Source of the DNA: Streptomyces tateyamensis
Lineage (GTDB): Bacteria > Actinomycetota > Actinomycetes > Streptomycetales > Streptomycetaceae
Direction: 5' to 3'
Length of the DNA stretch: 64,000 bases
NCBI RefSeq assembly: GCF_003205575.1
Contig: NZ_PYBW01000039.1
Span: 85,406-149,405 of the forward strand
Shown: one piece after another, positions 33,547-42,927 of the stretch
Layout of the letters: every line of letters starts with the position of its first letter
How positions within the stretch are numbered: position 1 is the stretch's first letter
The notes under the pieces: generated by a model
What the model was told of the DNA's origin: nothing
Databases searched by the model: none
Seen by the model: only the letters and a program-made list of their open reading frames with translations
Program-made: the position numbers and the translations under genes

Positions 33547-34835
33547 CGCTCCTCCAGGGGTATCAGTGCCTTGACACGGTAGCCGCCGGTCAGCCGCCGA
33601 CCGGTGTGCAGGGTGCCGCCGTAGACCGCGACCCGCTCGCGCAGGCCGATCAGGCCGCGACCGTTTCCGGTGGCCGCGGCGGGGCCCGGGGTGCCCTCGG
33701 TGTTGCTCACCTGGACCGTCAGCCGGTCGGTGCCGTAGTCGAGTTCGACGGTGGCGGTGGCGCCCTGCGCGTGCTTGACGGCGTTGGTCAGCGCCTCCTG
33801 GACCACCCGGTAGGCGGCCAGCTCCAGGCCCGGCGGCAGCGGGCGGCGGCGACCGGTGACGGTCAGTTCGACCGCGATGCCGGCGGCGCGGATCCGGCCG
33901 ACCAGCGCCTCCAGTCCGTCAAGTCCGGGCTGCGGCACGGTCTCGGCGGCCGCGGCGGGCTGCTCGCCCGTGCTGTCCATGGTCAGCAGGCCCATCACGT
34001 GCCGGAGTTCGCTCATCGCCGCCCGCCCGCCGGTCTCGATCGCCAGCAGCGCCTCGCGGGCCTGCGCCGGGTGGCTGTCCAGCATCATCCGGCCGGCCCC
34101 GGCCTGGATCACCATCACGCTCACGTTGTGGGTCACCACGTCGTGCAACTCGCGGGCGATCCGGGCCCGTTCCCCCGTCACGGCTGCCTGCAGCGCCTGC
34201 TCCTGGGCCAGTTCCAGGCCGGCCAGGCGCCGTCGGCCCTGCTCGGCCCGGTGCGCCCAGATCCGGTGCCCGACAGCCACCAGGACGACCGGGCAGAGCA
34301 GCAGCACCGCGACCACGGCGGGCGGGAAGTCGGGCAGTGCGGCCTGCGGGAAGAGCAGCACCAGCAGCGCGGCGGTCGCCGGCAGACTGGCCAGCACCGC
34401 GCCCCGGTACGGGCCGTGCACCACGGCGCTGTAGGCCGCGAAGAGGACCAGCAGGCAGAGCTGGAACACCAGGTCGGCGAAGGCGTGCCGGAGCGGCAGC
34501 ACGGCCAGCAGCACCAGCCAGAGCACGGTCAGCGGGTAGCGCCTGCGGGCCAGCAGCGGTACGGCGGGCAGTGCGCCCAGCAGCGGGGTGAGCACCGCGG
34601 TGTACTGCTGGTCGGGTGTGTTGGCGGCGGTCCGGGCGCCGGCCAGCACGAAGCCGAGCGCCACCACGGCGTCGAACCCGGCCTGGCGTCGGGTGAGCGG
34701 TGGCAGCGGCGCGCCGCGGAAGGCCCGGCGCAGCCAGGCGCGGTGCGCCGTCCAGGCGCGGTGCGCCGTCCAGTCGCGGCGCAGCAGCCGGTCGCGGCAC
34801 GCTGCCCACGAGCGCGTCGGAATCCACGAGTACAT
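33543..34835 (-). CDS. Two-component sensor histidine kinase (DesK/NarX type)
   Basis: 430 aa. About five membrane segments (55-195) have no extracellular sensor. A HisKA_3 dimerisation domain follows: ERARIARELHDVVTHN with phospho-acceptor His231. The GHKL ATPase domain has AYRVVQEALTNAVKHA (N box) and GRGLIGLRERVAVYGG (G2). It would phosphorylate the downstream regulator, which is damaged. An 18-bp tandem duplication near its start gives TAHRAW twice. Divergent from the ABC transporter it probably controlled. Confidence 0.88.
   Translation of the reverse strand: MYSWIPTRSWAACRDRLLRRDWTAHRAWTAHRAWLRRAFRGAPLPPLTRRQAGFDAVVALGFVLAGARTAANTPDQQYTAVLTPLLGALPAVPLLARRRYPLTVLWLVLLAVLPLRHAFADLVFQLCLLVLFAAYSAVVHGPYRGAVLASLPATAALLVLLFPQAALPDFPPAVVAVLLLCPVVLVAVGHRIWAHRAEQGRRRLAGLELAQEQALQAAVTGERARIARELHDVVTHNVSVMVIQAGAGRMMLDSHPAQAREALLAIETGGRAAMSELRHVMGLLTMDSTGEQPAAAAETVPQPGLDGLEALVGRIRAAGIAVELTVTGRRRPLPPGLELAAYRVVQEALTNAVKHAQGATATVELDYGTDRLTVQVSNTEGTPGPAAATGNGRGLIGLRERVAVYGGTLHTGRRLTGGYRVKALIPLEER
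34735..34773. repeat. 18-bp tandem duplication in the kinase N terminus
   Basis: CAGGCGCGGTGCGCCGTC occurs at 34735-34752 and again at 34753-34770. It is in frame and doubles a six-residue unit, so the protein stays open. Useful as a strain marker. Confidence 0.7.
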
Positions 34836-34977
34836 CGGGCGACTACATCACAAGGATGACGCCCGCAGCCATGATCCTTTCGGCGGAACGAAGATGGCCC
34901 GGCCGAGCGAGGTGGCCCGGGCCCTCGCGACCGTAGCTTCTCCGGTGTCGGAACAAGGCGTACAGGGGAGCGGGACG

Positions 34978-35718
34978 ATGACCGAGCCGGTGATCCAAGT
35001 CAGTGGAGCGAGCAAGGAGTTCGACGACGGCCAGGCCGCGTTGCGGGAGGTCTCGCTGACGGTGGCGCCGGGTGAGGCGGTGGCTGTGCTCGGCCCCTCC
35101 GGCAGCGGCAAGTCGACCCTGCTCAACCTGGTCGCCGGGCTCGACCGGCCCAGCCGCGGCACCGTCACGGTGGCCGGCATCCGGGTGGACACGCTGAACG
35201 AGGCCGGTGCGGCCCGGTTCCGCCGGCAGAAGATCGGCATGGTGTTCCAGTTCTTCAACCTGCTGGACGACCTGACGGTGCTGGACAACGTGGTGCTGCC
35301 CGCCGAACTGACCGGCACCTCGCGCTCGGTGGCCCGCCGCCGGGCCGGCGAGCTGCTGGACACCCTGGGGATCGCCAAGCACGCCCGGGCCTACCCGGGC
35401 CGGCTCTCCGGCGGTGAGCGCCAGCGGGTGGCGGTGGCCCGGGCGCTGATGAACCGTCCGGCGCTGCTGCTGGCCGACGAGCCGACCGGTGCGCTCGACT
35501 CGGCCTCCGGCGCGGAGGTCGAGGGCCTGCTCAACGAGCTGCACCAGGAGGGCCAGACGATCGTGCTGGTGACCCACGACCTGGCGCTGGCCGAGGCCTG
35601 TGCCACCCGGACGGTACGGATCGTCGACGGCCGGATCGCCTCGGACACCCTGAACTCCGCCGCTATGACCCCCTCGGCCGCCCCGGCCGCCTCGAAGAGT
35701 ACGGCGGTGGCGCGATGA
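34978..35718 (+). CDS. ABC transporter ATP-binding protein (MacB/LolD type)
   Basis: 246 aa. Walker A GPSGSGKST (39-47), Q-loop FQFFNLLDDL, signature LSGGERQRVAVARAL, Walker B LLLADEPTGALDS, and the H-loop VTHD. ATG at 34978 with AGGGGAG upstream. Its stop overlaps the permease start (ATGA). Such pairs export peptides or antibiotics or sense them with a neighbouring two-component system, as the divergent kinase suggests. Confidence 0.92.
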   Translation: MTEPVIQVSGASKEFDDGQAALREVSLTVAPGEAVAVLGPSGSGKSTLLNLVAGLDRPSRGTVTVAGIRVDTLNEAGAARFRRQKIGMVFQFFNLLDDLTVLDNVVLPAELTGTSRSVARRRAGELLDTLGIAKHARAYPGRLSGGERQRVAVARALMNRPALLLADEPTGALDSASGAEVEGLLNELHQEGQTIVLVTHDLALAEACATRTVRIVDGRIASDTLNSAAMTPSAAPAASKSTAVAR

Positions 35719-38096
35719 GCACGCTGCTGCGACTGGCCCGTACCGGCGTCGGCCGGCGCCGGGTGCAGACCCTGGTGATCGCGCTGGCCTCGATGATGGC
35801 GGTGACCGCTTCCGTGCTCGGCGGCTCGCTGCTGGTGGCCTCCAACGCCCCGTTCGACCATGCCTTCGCCCGCGGGCACGGTGCGCACCTGACCGTCCAG
35901 TACGACGCGGCCAAGGCCACCGCGGACCAACTGGCCGCCACCACCCGGGTCACCGGGGTGACCGCCGCCGCGGGCCCGTTCCGCACCGCTACGGTCGACC
36001 CGGCCCCCGGGGCGGGCCTGGACCTGCCGGCCGGGATGAAGCTCTCCCCGATGCGCCTGGTCGGGCGGGCCGAGGCCGGCGGGCCGGTGGACCAGGTGTC
36101 GCTGCTCGCCGGGCACTGGGCCGCCGGTCCGGGCCAGCTGGTCGCCTCCGCGGACTACTCCGGCGCACAGCTGACGGTCGGTCAGCAGCTGCGGGTCGGG
36201 GCCACCGAGCTGACCGTGGTCGGGGTGGCCCGCTCGGTCAGCGCGACCGCCGACGGGTGGGTGACGCCGGATCAGGCCGTTACGCTCGGCGGTGTGCCCG
36301 GCTGGCAGCTGCTCTACCGGTTCGCCCAGGCCGGGGCGGGGGCCGACCTGGCCGCCGACCGCGCCGCGGTGACCGCTGCCGCGCCGGCCGGCGCGGCGGT
36401 CGGCAGCCGGGGCTGGCTCGACGTCAAGGCCGGCAACACCAAGAGCACCGGGCTCTTCCTGCCCTTCCTCACCGCCTTCGGCCTGCTCGGGCTCGGCATG
36501 TCGGTGCTGATCGTCGGCAACGTGGTGGCCGGCGCGGTGGGCAGCGGGACCAGGCGGATCGGGATCCTCAAGGCGATCGGCCTGACCCCGGCCCAGGTGG
36601 TCGGCGCCTACCTGGTGCAGGCGCTGGTGCCGGCCGCGGCAGGCACGCTGGTCGGCGCGGTGCTCGGCAATGTGGGCGCCGGTGCGGTGCTCTCCGGTGC
36701 CGAGCAGGTGTACGGGACCAGCTCGCTCTCGGTCGCGCCCTGGGTGGACGCGGCGGTGGTGGCCGGCACGCTGCTGCTGGTGGCCGGGACTGCGTTCGCC
36801 GCCGCCCTGCGGGCCGGGCGGCTGCGCACCGTGGAGGCGCTGGCGGTCGGGCGCACCCCGAAGGCCGGGCGGGGGCGGGCGGCCACCCGGATCGCGGTGC
36901 GGCTGCCGCTGCCGCGGCCGGTCACCCTGGGGCTGGCCCGGCCGTTCGCCAGGCCGGCCCGCTCACTGGCCATGGTCAGCGCGGTGCTGCTGGGCACGGT
37001 GGCGGTCACCTTCGCCTTCGGGCTGGGCAGCTCGCTGCAGCGGATCCAGCAGGCCAAGCAGTCCACGGCCGACGTCACGGTGATCGGCGCCCTGCCGCCC
37101 GGGGCCGCCGGTCCTCCCGGCAGCGGTCCCGGCAACAGCTCCGGGAACGTGGCCGGGAACGCCACCCGGAGCGGGGACACCGCCGCGATGCTCGCCGCGA
37201 TCCAGGCGCAGCCCGGCACCTCGGCGGTGTTCGGCACCGCACACACCGAGGTCGGCGCGGTCGGCACCACCGGCTCGGTCGCGGTCACCGCCTTCCTGGG
37301 CGACGCCTCCTGGGGCGGCTTCCAGCTGGTGGCCGGCCGCTGGTTCCACGGGGCGGGCGAGGCGGTGGCACCCACCGGCTTCCTGACCGCCACCGGCACC
37401 CGGATCGGCGACACCGTCACCGTCACCGACCACGGGCAGCAGTTGCGGGTGCGGATCAGCGGCGAGGCGTTCTCCACCCAGAACGACGGCCTGGCCCTGC
37501 TCACCGACGCCGCGACGCTGGCCGCCGCCGAGCCCGACCTCGAAGCCGACCTGTTCTACGTCGCGCTGAAGCACGGCACCGACCCGGACGCCTACACCGA
37601 CGCGCTCAACACCGCGCTCGCACCCACCGGCGCCCGGGCCGAGACCGGGGGCGGCGGCGGGGCGAGCCAGCTGCTGATCGTGCTGGACTCGCTGACCGCG
37701 CTGCTGACCCTGATGCTGATCGCGGTGGCCGGCCTGGGCGTGCTCAACGCGGTGGTGCTGGACACCCGGGACCGGGTGCGCGACCTCGGGGTGGCCAAGG
37801 CGCTGGGCATGACGCCCCGCCAGACCGTCGCCACGGTGCTCGCCTCGGTCGCGCTGATCGGCCTGGCCGGCGGGGTGGCCGGGGTGCCGGTCGGGGTGTG
37901 GCTGCAGCACCTGGTGGTCCCGGCCATGGCACACAGCGCCGGGCTGCGGCTGCCGCCCGCGATCCTGTCGGTGTACGGGCCGGTCGACCTGCTCCCGCTG
38001 CTGCTCGGCGGTCCGCTGCTGGCCCTGCTCGGCGCTCTGCTGCCCGCCACCTGGGCGGCCCGCACCCGCACCGCGGTCGCGCTGCGGACCGAGTGA
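35715..38096 (+). CDS. FtsX-like ABC transporter permease
   Basis: 793 aa. An N-terminal membrane segment (VIALASMMAVTASVLGGSLL) and a large extracytoplasmic domain are followed by two FtsX blocks (~255-365 and ~655-790: LLTLMLIAVAGLGVLNAVVL, VRDLGVAKALGMTPRQTVAT, TWAARTRTAVALRTE). It forms the transporter with the preceding ATPase. Substrate not evident; antimicrobial-peptide resistance is the usual guess for this architecture beside a two-component system. Confidence 0.88.
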   Translation: MSTLLRLARTGVGRRRVQTLVIALASMMAVTASVLGGSLLVASNAPFDHAFARGHGAHLTVQYDAAKATADQLAATTRVTGVTAAAGPFRTATVDPAPGAGLDLPAGMKLSPMRLVGRAEAGGPVDQVSLLAGHWAAGPGQLVASADYSGAQLTVGQQLRVGATELTVVGVARSVSATADGWVTPDQAVTLGGVPGWQLLYRFAQAGAGADLAADRAAVTAAAPAGAAVGSRGWLDVKAGNTKSTGLFLPFLTAFGLLGLGMSVLIVGNVVAGAVGSGTRRIGILKAIGLTPAQVVGAYLVQALVPAAAGTLVGAVLGNVGAGAVLSGAEQVYGTSSLSVAPWVDAAVVAGTLLLVAGTAFAAALRAGRLRTVEALAVGRTPKAGRGRAATRIAVRLPLPRPVTLGLARPFARPARSLAMVSAVLLGTVAVTFAFGLGSSLQRIQQAKQSTADVTVIGALPPGAAGPPGSGPGNSSGNVAGNATRSGDTAAMLAAIQAQPGTSAVFGTAHTEVGAVGTTGSVAVTAFLGDASWGGFQLVAGRWFHGAGEAVAPTGFLTATGTRIGDTVTVTDHGQQLRVRISGEAFSTQNDGLALLTDAATLAAAEPDLEADLFYVALKHGTDPDAYTDALNTALAPTGARAETGGGGGASQLLIVLDSLTALLTLMLIAVAGLGVLNAVVLDTRDRVRDLGVAKALGMTPRQTVATVLASVALIGLAGGVAGVPVGVWLQHLVVPAMAHSAGLRLPPAILSVYGPVDLLPLLLGGPLLALLGALLPATWAARTRTAVALRTE

Positions 38097-38158
38097 CTCC
38101 GATTTCGTCGCAGGGAGTGACAAAACCGGGGGAGGCGGCGCTGTACCCCATGAGAGGT

Positions 38159-38186
38159 GCCCGCCCCGGTGTCGGCCGGGGCGGGC
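38159..38186. terminator. Perfect 11-bp hairpin after the ABC operon
   Basis: Arms 38159-38169 and 38176-38186 pair perfectly around six bases, 62 bases after the permease stop. GC-only stem without U tract. Nothing else is seen between 38097 and 38365. Confidence 0.6.
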
Positions 38187-38365
38187 CGCTCTCACTCCCG
38201 GCTTCCGCGCAGGAGCCGCTCCCGAACCCCGGGTGGCTGGTCGGTATCCCCCGTGCCCGCCGTCCATCCGGCCGGCCCGCCGGACCAGTGCGCGCCCCCT
38301 CTCCCCCAGGGCGCCCAGTCCGGCGGGCCGAACTTCGCCCTCGGCAGCCGAGCCGCCCGTCGCAG

Positions 38366-38381
38366 TGTGACCTGGATCACA
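38366..38381. promoter_or_regulatory. Perfect CRP-type site upstream of the SDR gene
   Basis: TGTGA-6 bases-TCACA matches the cAMP-receptor-protein core exactly. It lies 78-93 bases before the SDR start. Actinomycete Crp recognises related GTG-N8-CAC sites, so control of the SDR gene by Crp or a CRP/FNR-family regulator is plausible. Confidence 0.5.
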
Positions 38382-38458
38382 GCCGAGCGGCGACGGTTTC
38401 CGGCCGTCCCGCTGGTCCTGATGTCGACCGAACCCCACCACCACCCGTGAGGTGTCCG

Positions 38459-39250
38459 ATGTCCGCATCATCCAGCCGTACCACTGCCAGTACCAGTACC
38501 AGCACCAGTGCGGGTGCCAGTGCCCGCACGGCCGTTGTCACCGGAGCCAGCCGCGGCCTCGGCCGGGCGGTGGCCGCCGAACTGGTCGCCCGCGACTTCC
38601 AGGTCCTCGGCCTGGCCCGCGGCGAGGCCGACCTGCTCGCCGTCCGGGCGGAACTCGGCGAGCGCTTCGTCCCGCTGGTCGGCGACGCCACCGACGAGGC
38701 GCTCGCCGAGAGCGTGCTGCGCGAGCACCGGCCCACCCTGCTGGTGCTAGGCGCCGGCGCCCACCCGCTGGTGGCGCCGGTGCAGGAGCAGAGCTGGGAG
38801 AGTTTCAGCGAGAACTGGCAGACCGACACCCGGCACGTCTTCACCTGGATCACGGAGGTGCTGCGCCGGCCGCCGGCACCTGGCAGCGTGGTGGTCTCGC
38901 TCTCCAGCGGCGCCGTACTGGGCGGCTCGCCGCTCAGTGGCGGCTACGCGAGCGCCAAGGCCGCCGTCCGCTACCTGAGCCAGTACGCGGCCGAGGAGGC
39001 GCAGCGGGCCGGGCTCGACCTGCGGTTCGTCACCGTGCTGCCGCAGATGACGCCCGGCACCGGCATCGGCACGATCGCCATCGAGGGGTACGCGGCCCGG
39101 GCGGGCGTGGACCAGGCGGCCTTCGTGGCTGCCCGGGGGCCGATCCTGACGCCCGCCCAGTTCGCCAAGGCCTTGGTGGAGGTGGCCCTGGACCCGCAGG
39201 CCGCGGCCGAGTACCGGGGCACCGGTGACGGCCTGCTCCCGCTCGGGTGA
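38459..39250 (+). CDS. Short-chain dehydrogenase/reductase
   Basis: 263 aa. NAD(P)-binding TGASRGLG at ~26-33 after a Ser/Thr dipeptide-rich leader (SRTTASTSTSTSAG). The catalytic set is SLSSG (Ser ~142) and YASAK (Tyr-x-x-x-Lys ~155-159). Cofactor preference likely NADPH. The leader is unusual for the family and may be a late extension. ATG at 38459 has GAGG about seven bases upstream. Confidence 0.85.
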   Translation: MSASSSRTTASTSTSTSAGASARTAVVTGASRGLGRAVAAELVARDFQVLGLARGEADLLAVRAELGERFVPLVGDATDEALAESVLREHRPTLLVLGAGAHPLVAPVQEQSWESFSENWQTDTRHVFTWITEVLRRPPAPGSVVVSLSSGAVLGGSPLSGGYASAKAAVRYLSQYAAEEAQRAGLDLRFVTVLPQMTPGTGIGTIAIEGYAARAGVDQAAFVAARGPILTPAQFAKALVEVALDPQAAAEYRGTGDGLLPLG

Positions 39251-39257
39251 GCCGCGC

Positions 39258-39346
39258 GCTCGGTTGACCTGCCTGCTCGGCTGAGTCGCCTGCTCGGCCG
39301 AGCCGCCGTGCTCGGCCGAGTCACCCGCTTCGCCGAGCCGCCCGCC
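39258..39346. repeat. Degenerate tandem repeat of TGCTCGGCCGAGTC units
   Basis: Between the SDR and the sigma factor the sequence cycles through near-copies of CTGCTCGGCTGAGTCGC. The copies contain CTCGGCCGAG palindromes, so several small stems could form and stop transcription of the SDR gene. Confidence 0.6.
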
Positions 39347-39386
39347 CGCTACCGTGGACCGCACCGTCGCCCGTGGAGTGACCGCG

Positions 39387-40316
39387 ATGCCGTCAGACGC
39401 CCAGTTCGCCACCCTGACCGAGCCGTTCCGCCCGGAGCTGCTGGCCCACTGCTACCGGATGCTCGGCTCGATCCACGACGCCGAGGACCTGGTGCAGGAG
39501 ACCTACCTGCGGGCGTGGCGCGGCTTCGACCGGTTCGAGGGCCGCTCCTCGGTGCGGCGGTGGCTGTACCGGATCGCCACCCTCGCCTGCCTGACCGCCC
39601 TGCAGACCCGGGCCCGGCGGCCGATGCCCTCCGGCCTGGGCGCCCCGTCGCTGGATCACCAGGTGCCGCCGGACCCGCGCGAGCCGGCGGTGGCCTGGCT
39701 GCAGCCCGCCCCCGACTCGCTGTTCGGCGGGGACGACCCGGCCGCCCTGGTGGGCGGCCGGGCGGGAGTGCGGCTGGCCTTCGTCGCGGCCCTGCAGCAC
39801 CTGTCGGCCCGTCAGCGGGCCGTTCTGACCCTGCGTGACGTGCTCGCCTTCAGCACCGAGGAGGTCGCCGAGCTGCTGGACACCACCGCCGCGGCCGTCG
39901 ACAGCGCGCTGCGCCGGGCCCGCCTGCGGCTCGCCGCGGCCGGCCCCGTCGCGGAGGAGCTGGCCGAGCCCGACGAGCGGACCAGGCGCAGCCTGCTCGA
40001 CCGGTACACGGACGCCTTCACCCGGGCCGACCCCGCCGCCCTGGTGGAACTGCTGCGCGCCGACGTGGCGATGGAGATGCCGCCCACCCCGACCTGGTAC
40101 ACCGGCCGACCGGCGGTGCTGGGCTTCCTGGCCGGCCACGTGCTGCGCCCCGGCCGCTGGCGGTTCACGCCCACCGGCGCCAACGGCCAGCCCGCCTTCG
40201 TGGTCCACCGCGGCGCCCAGCCCTACGGCATCCAGGTCCTCACCCTGGCCGGCCCGCTGGTGGGCCGGATCACGGCCTTCAACGACCCCGCACTGGTGGC
40301 GGCCTTCACCCGCTGA
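39387..40316 (+). CDS. ECF sigma-70 factor with SnoaL-like C-terminal domain
   Basis: 309 aa. Region 2 has HCYRMLGSIHDAEDLVQETY and region 4 has LSARQRAVLTLRDVLAFSTE with VAELLDTTAAAVDSALRRAR. A C-terminal SnoaL/NTF2-like domain (~205-309: LLDRYTDAFTRADPAALVEL, TPTWYTGRPAVLGF) places it with SigJ/SigG-like ECFs regulated by their own C terminus instead of an anti-sigma gene. None is adjacent. Start ATG chosen over an upstream in-frame start. Confidence 0.88.
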   Translation: MPSDAQFATLTEPFRPELLAHCYRMLGSIHDAEDLVQETYLRAWRGFDRFEGRSSVRRWLYRIATLACLTALQTRARRPMPSGLGAPSLDHQVPPDPREPAVAWLQPAPDSLFGGDDPAALVGGRAGVRLAFVAALQHLSARQRAVLTLRDVLAFSTEEVAELLDTTAAAVDSALRRARLRLAAAGPVAEELAEPDERTRRSLLDRYTDAFTRADPAALVELLRADVAMEMPPTPTWYTGRPAVLGFLAGHVLRPGRWRFTPTGANGQPAFVVHRGAQPYGIQVLTLAGPLVGRITAFNDPALVAAFTR

Positions 40317-40337
40317 CCGGGCGTCAGGACTGCTCGG

Positions 40338-41570
40338 TCAGGAGTGCTGCTCGGGCGCGCCGGCCTCCGAACGCAGCGTGAGCACAGTGATCTCGCTCGG
40401 CGCGAAGACCCGGAACGGCGGGCCCCAGAAGCCGGTGCCGCGGCTGGTGTAGAGCTGGGTCCGAGCGCCGTGCCGGCTCAGGCCGTGCACCACCGGCTGG
40501 TCGATCCGCACCAGGAAGTTGAACGGCCAGATCTGGCCGCCGTGGGTGTGCCCGGAGACCTGCAGGTCGATGCCGGCCGCGGCCGCCTGCGGCACGTACT
40601 TGGGCTGGTGGGCCACCAGCAGCACCGGGTGGTCCGGGTCCGCGCCCGCCAGGGCACCGTCCAGGTTCGCCCGGTGGCCGGCCAGGCCGGAGGACTCCGC
40701 GGTCACGTCGTCCACGCCGGCCAGCACCAGGGCGTCCCCGCCGCGCTCCACCACCAGGTGGCGGTTGTGCAGCGGCTCCCAGCCCAGCTCAGCCATCCGG
40801 TCCAGCCAGCCCTGGGCCTCGCTGCCGTACTCGTGATTGCCCGTCACGTAGACCTTGGCCAGGCGGGCCCGGACGGTGCCGAGCGGCGCCGACTGCTCCC
40901 GGCGCTCGGTAGGGGTGCCGTCGGCGATGTCGCCGGCGTGGACCACCACGTCCGGGTCCAGCGCGTTGACCGCCTCGGCGACCCGGGCCGACCAGCCGGC
41001 CCGGTCGATCGGGCCGTAGTGGGTGTCGGCCAGCAGGACCACCCTGGTCCCGTCCAGGCCGGCGCCGAGCCGCGGCAGCCGGACGTCCAGCCGCTTCACC
41101 CGGGGCACCCGCATCGCCTCGTAGTGCCCCCAGCCCAGCAGGACGGCCGAGACCACGGCGACGGCCAGCGCGACGGCCCTGGCCCGGCCGGTGCCGCCGA
41201 GGTCGAGCCCGCCGAGCACCAGGTCCGCCAGGCCGCCCAGCACCGACCAGGTGAACAGCACCCAGACCACCCCGAGCGAGGTGTCCGCGATCCGGGCGGC
41301 CCGGTCGCTGCGCTGCGCCCGGTGGCCCGCGACCATCAGGAACGGGAAGCCGACCAGCCAGGCCGCGAACACCGCCGTGCCCAGCACGGAGACCGGCCAC
41401 GGCCACTGCGCGCCGGCCGCGAACAAGGTCCACCACGGCGGCAGGCAGAGCACCAGCAGGACGAGTACCAGCACGGCCAACCGCCGGGCCACCGACCGCC
41501 GGGGCCTGCTGCGCCCGGTCGTCGGCGGGCCGTCGCTCTGCACGTCTGCTGTTGCTGCTGCTCTGCTCAT
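40338..41570 (-). CDS. Membrane metallophosphoesterase
   Basis: 410 aa. Four membrane segments in the first ~145 residues are followed by a calcineurin-like domain: LLADTHYGP (DxH), HAGDIADG (GDxxD/G), TGNHEYG (GNHE), LLVAHQP and VSGHTHGG (GHxH). Metal-dependent phosphoesterase at the membrane, YkuE-like; substrates in this group can include UDP-diacylglucosamine or lipids, but this is not established here. Confidence 0.85.
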   Translation of the reverse strand: MSRAAATADVQSDGPPTTGRSRPRRSVARRLAVLVLVLLVLCLPPWWTLFAAGAQWPWPVSVLGTAVFAAWLVGFPFLMVAGHRAQRSDRAARIADTSLGVVWVLFTWSVLGGLADLVLGGLDLGGTGRARAVALAVAVVSAVLLGWGHYEAMRVPRVKRLDVRLPRLGAGLDGTRVVLLADTHYGPIDRAGWSARVAEAVNALDPDVVVHAGDIADGTPTERREQSAPLGTVRARLAKVYVTGNHEYGSEAQGWLDRMAELGWEPLHNRHLVVERGGDALVLAGVDDVTAESSGLAGHRANLDGALAGADPDHPVLLVAHQPKYVPQAAAAGIDLQVSGHTHGGQIWPFNFLVRIDQPVVHGLSRHGARTQLYTSRGTGFWGPPFRVFAPSEITVLTLRSEAGAPEQHS

Positions 41571-41591
41571 GCCGGGTATTCTCCGTGCTTC

Positions 41592-42722
41592 CTAGCTCAG
41601 CGTCTTCAACGCGGTCGCGGCGTACGGCTGCAGCTCGTCGAACCGGCCGGCCAGCACCTTCAAGGCCCAGTCCGGGTCCTGCAGCAGGGCGCGGCCGACC
41701 GCGACCAGGTCGAACTCCTCGCGCTCCATCCGGTCCAGCAGGTTGTCGATGCCGCGGACCGGGGCGCCCTCGCCCTGGAAGCCGCGGATGAAGTCGCCGT
41801 CCAGGCCGACCGAGCCGACGGTGATGGTCGGGCGGCCGGTGAGCTTCCTGGTCCAGCCGGCCAGGTTCAGCTCCGAGTCCTCGAACTCCGGGAGCCAGTA
41901 GCGGCGGGTGGAGGCGTGGAAGGCGTCGACGCCGGCCGCGGTGAGCGGGGCCAGAATCGCCTCCAGCTCCTGCGGCGTCTCGGCCAGCCGCGCGTCGTAG
42001 GCCTCCTGCTTCCACTGCGAGTAGCGGAAGATCACCGGGAAGGTGGCCGAGACCCGCTCGCGCACCGCGGCCACGATCTCGGCCGCGAACCGGGTGCGGG
42101 CCACCGGGTCGCCACCGTAGGCGTCGGTGCGGCGGTTGGTGCCCGCCCAGAGGAACTGGTCCACCAGGTACCCGTGGGCGCCGTGCAGCTCGACGCCGTC
42201 GAAGCCGATCCGCTCGGCCGCCGCGGCGGCGTCGGCGAAGGCGCCGATCACCTCGTCCAGGTCGCTGCGGGTCATCGCCCGGCCGGCGCCCTCGGTGCCG
42301 TCCACCCGGATCCCGGAGGGCCCGACGGCCGGTGCGTCGGCGTACGGCGGCTGCCCCTGCCGGCGGACCATCCCGATGTGCCACAGCTGCGGCACGATCT
42401 TCCCGCCCGCCGCGTGCACGGCCTCGGCCACCTGCGCCCACCCCGCCAGCTGCTCCGCCCCGTGGAACCGCGGCACCCGGTCGCTCTGCCCGGCCGACTC
42501 GTGGCCGACGTACGTCCCCTCGGTGACGATCAGCCCCACCCCCGCGGCGGCCCGCCGCGCGTAGTAGGCCCGCACGTCCTCCCCGGGCACCCCGCCCGGG
42601 GAGAACATCCGCGTCATCGGCGCCATCACGATCCGATTGGGGACGGTCAGCCCGTTCAACACGACGGGCCTGGACAGGATCCGCGCCGCGCGGGAGGCAG
42701 CGGGCGATGCAGCGACGGTCAT
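41592..42722 (-). CDS. NADH:flavin oxidoreductase (old yellow enzyme family)
   Basis: 376 aa from ATG 42720-42722 (GAGGAA upstream). FMN barrel marks: LTVPNRIVMAPMTRMFSPGG, GGKIVPQLWHIG, AAAERIGFDGVELHGAHGYL, FLWAGTNRRTDAYGG, and VGRALLQDPDWALK. It reduces electron-poor C=C bonds in the cytoplasm with NAD(P)H. It precedes the membrane phosphoesterase by 21 bases, so the two may share a transcript. Confidence 0.9.
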   Translation of the reverse strand: MTVAASPAASRAARILSRPVVLNGLTVPNRIVMAPMTRMFSPGGVPGEDVRAYYARRAAAGVGLIVTEGTYVGHESAGQSDRVPRFHGAEQLAGWAQVAEAVHAAGGKIVPQLWHIGMVRRQGQPPYADAPAVGPSGIRVDGTEGAGRAMTRSDLDEVIGAFADAAAAAERIGFDGVELHGAHGYLVDQFLWAGTNRRTDAYGGDPVARTRFAAEIVAAVRERVSATFPVIFRYSQWKQEAYDARLAETPQELEAILAPLTAAGVDAFHASTRRYWLPEFEDSELNLAGWTRKLTGRPTITVGSVGLDGDFIRGFQGEGAPVRGIDNLLDRMEREEFDLVAVGRALLQDPDWALKVLAGRFDELQPYAATALKTLS

Positions 42723-42927
42723 GGGTGTTCCTCGGGAAGAGCCGGTCAACAGGTCCGCACACCACGGACGTGCGTGCAACTGCCAACCGTCCCGACGAGC
42801 TGCGCATTTCACCAGCCGGTGCGGCTGTCTTGTGATGCCGGCCACCCCGGGCGTGGCGGTGCCCCGGGCCGGGCTCTGGCGGGGCAGTGCCTGAGGTGGG
42901 GCGGTGCGTGCGGTGAGGCGCGGTGCC

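Noticed and set aside
36257..38458. Long frame over the ABC permease and following gap
   Set aside because: Only its last part (from 38459) is a real gene, the SDR. The rest is a shadow of the permease.
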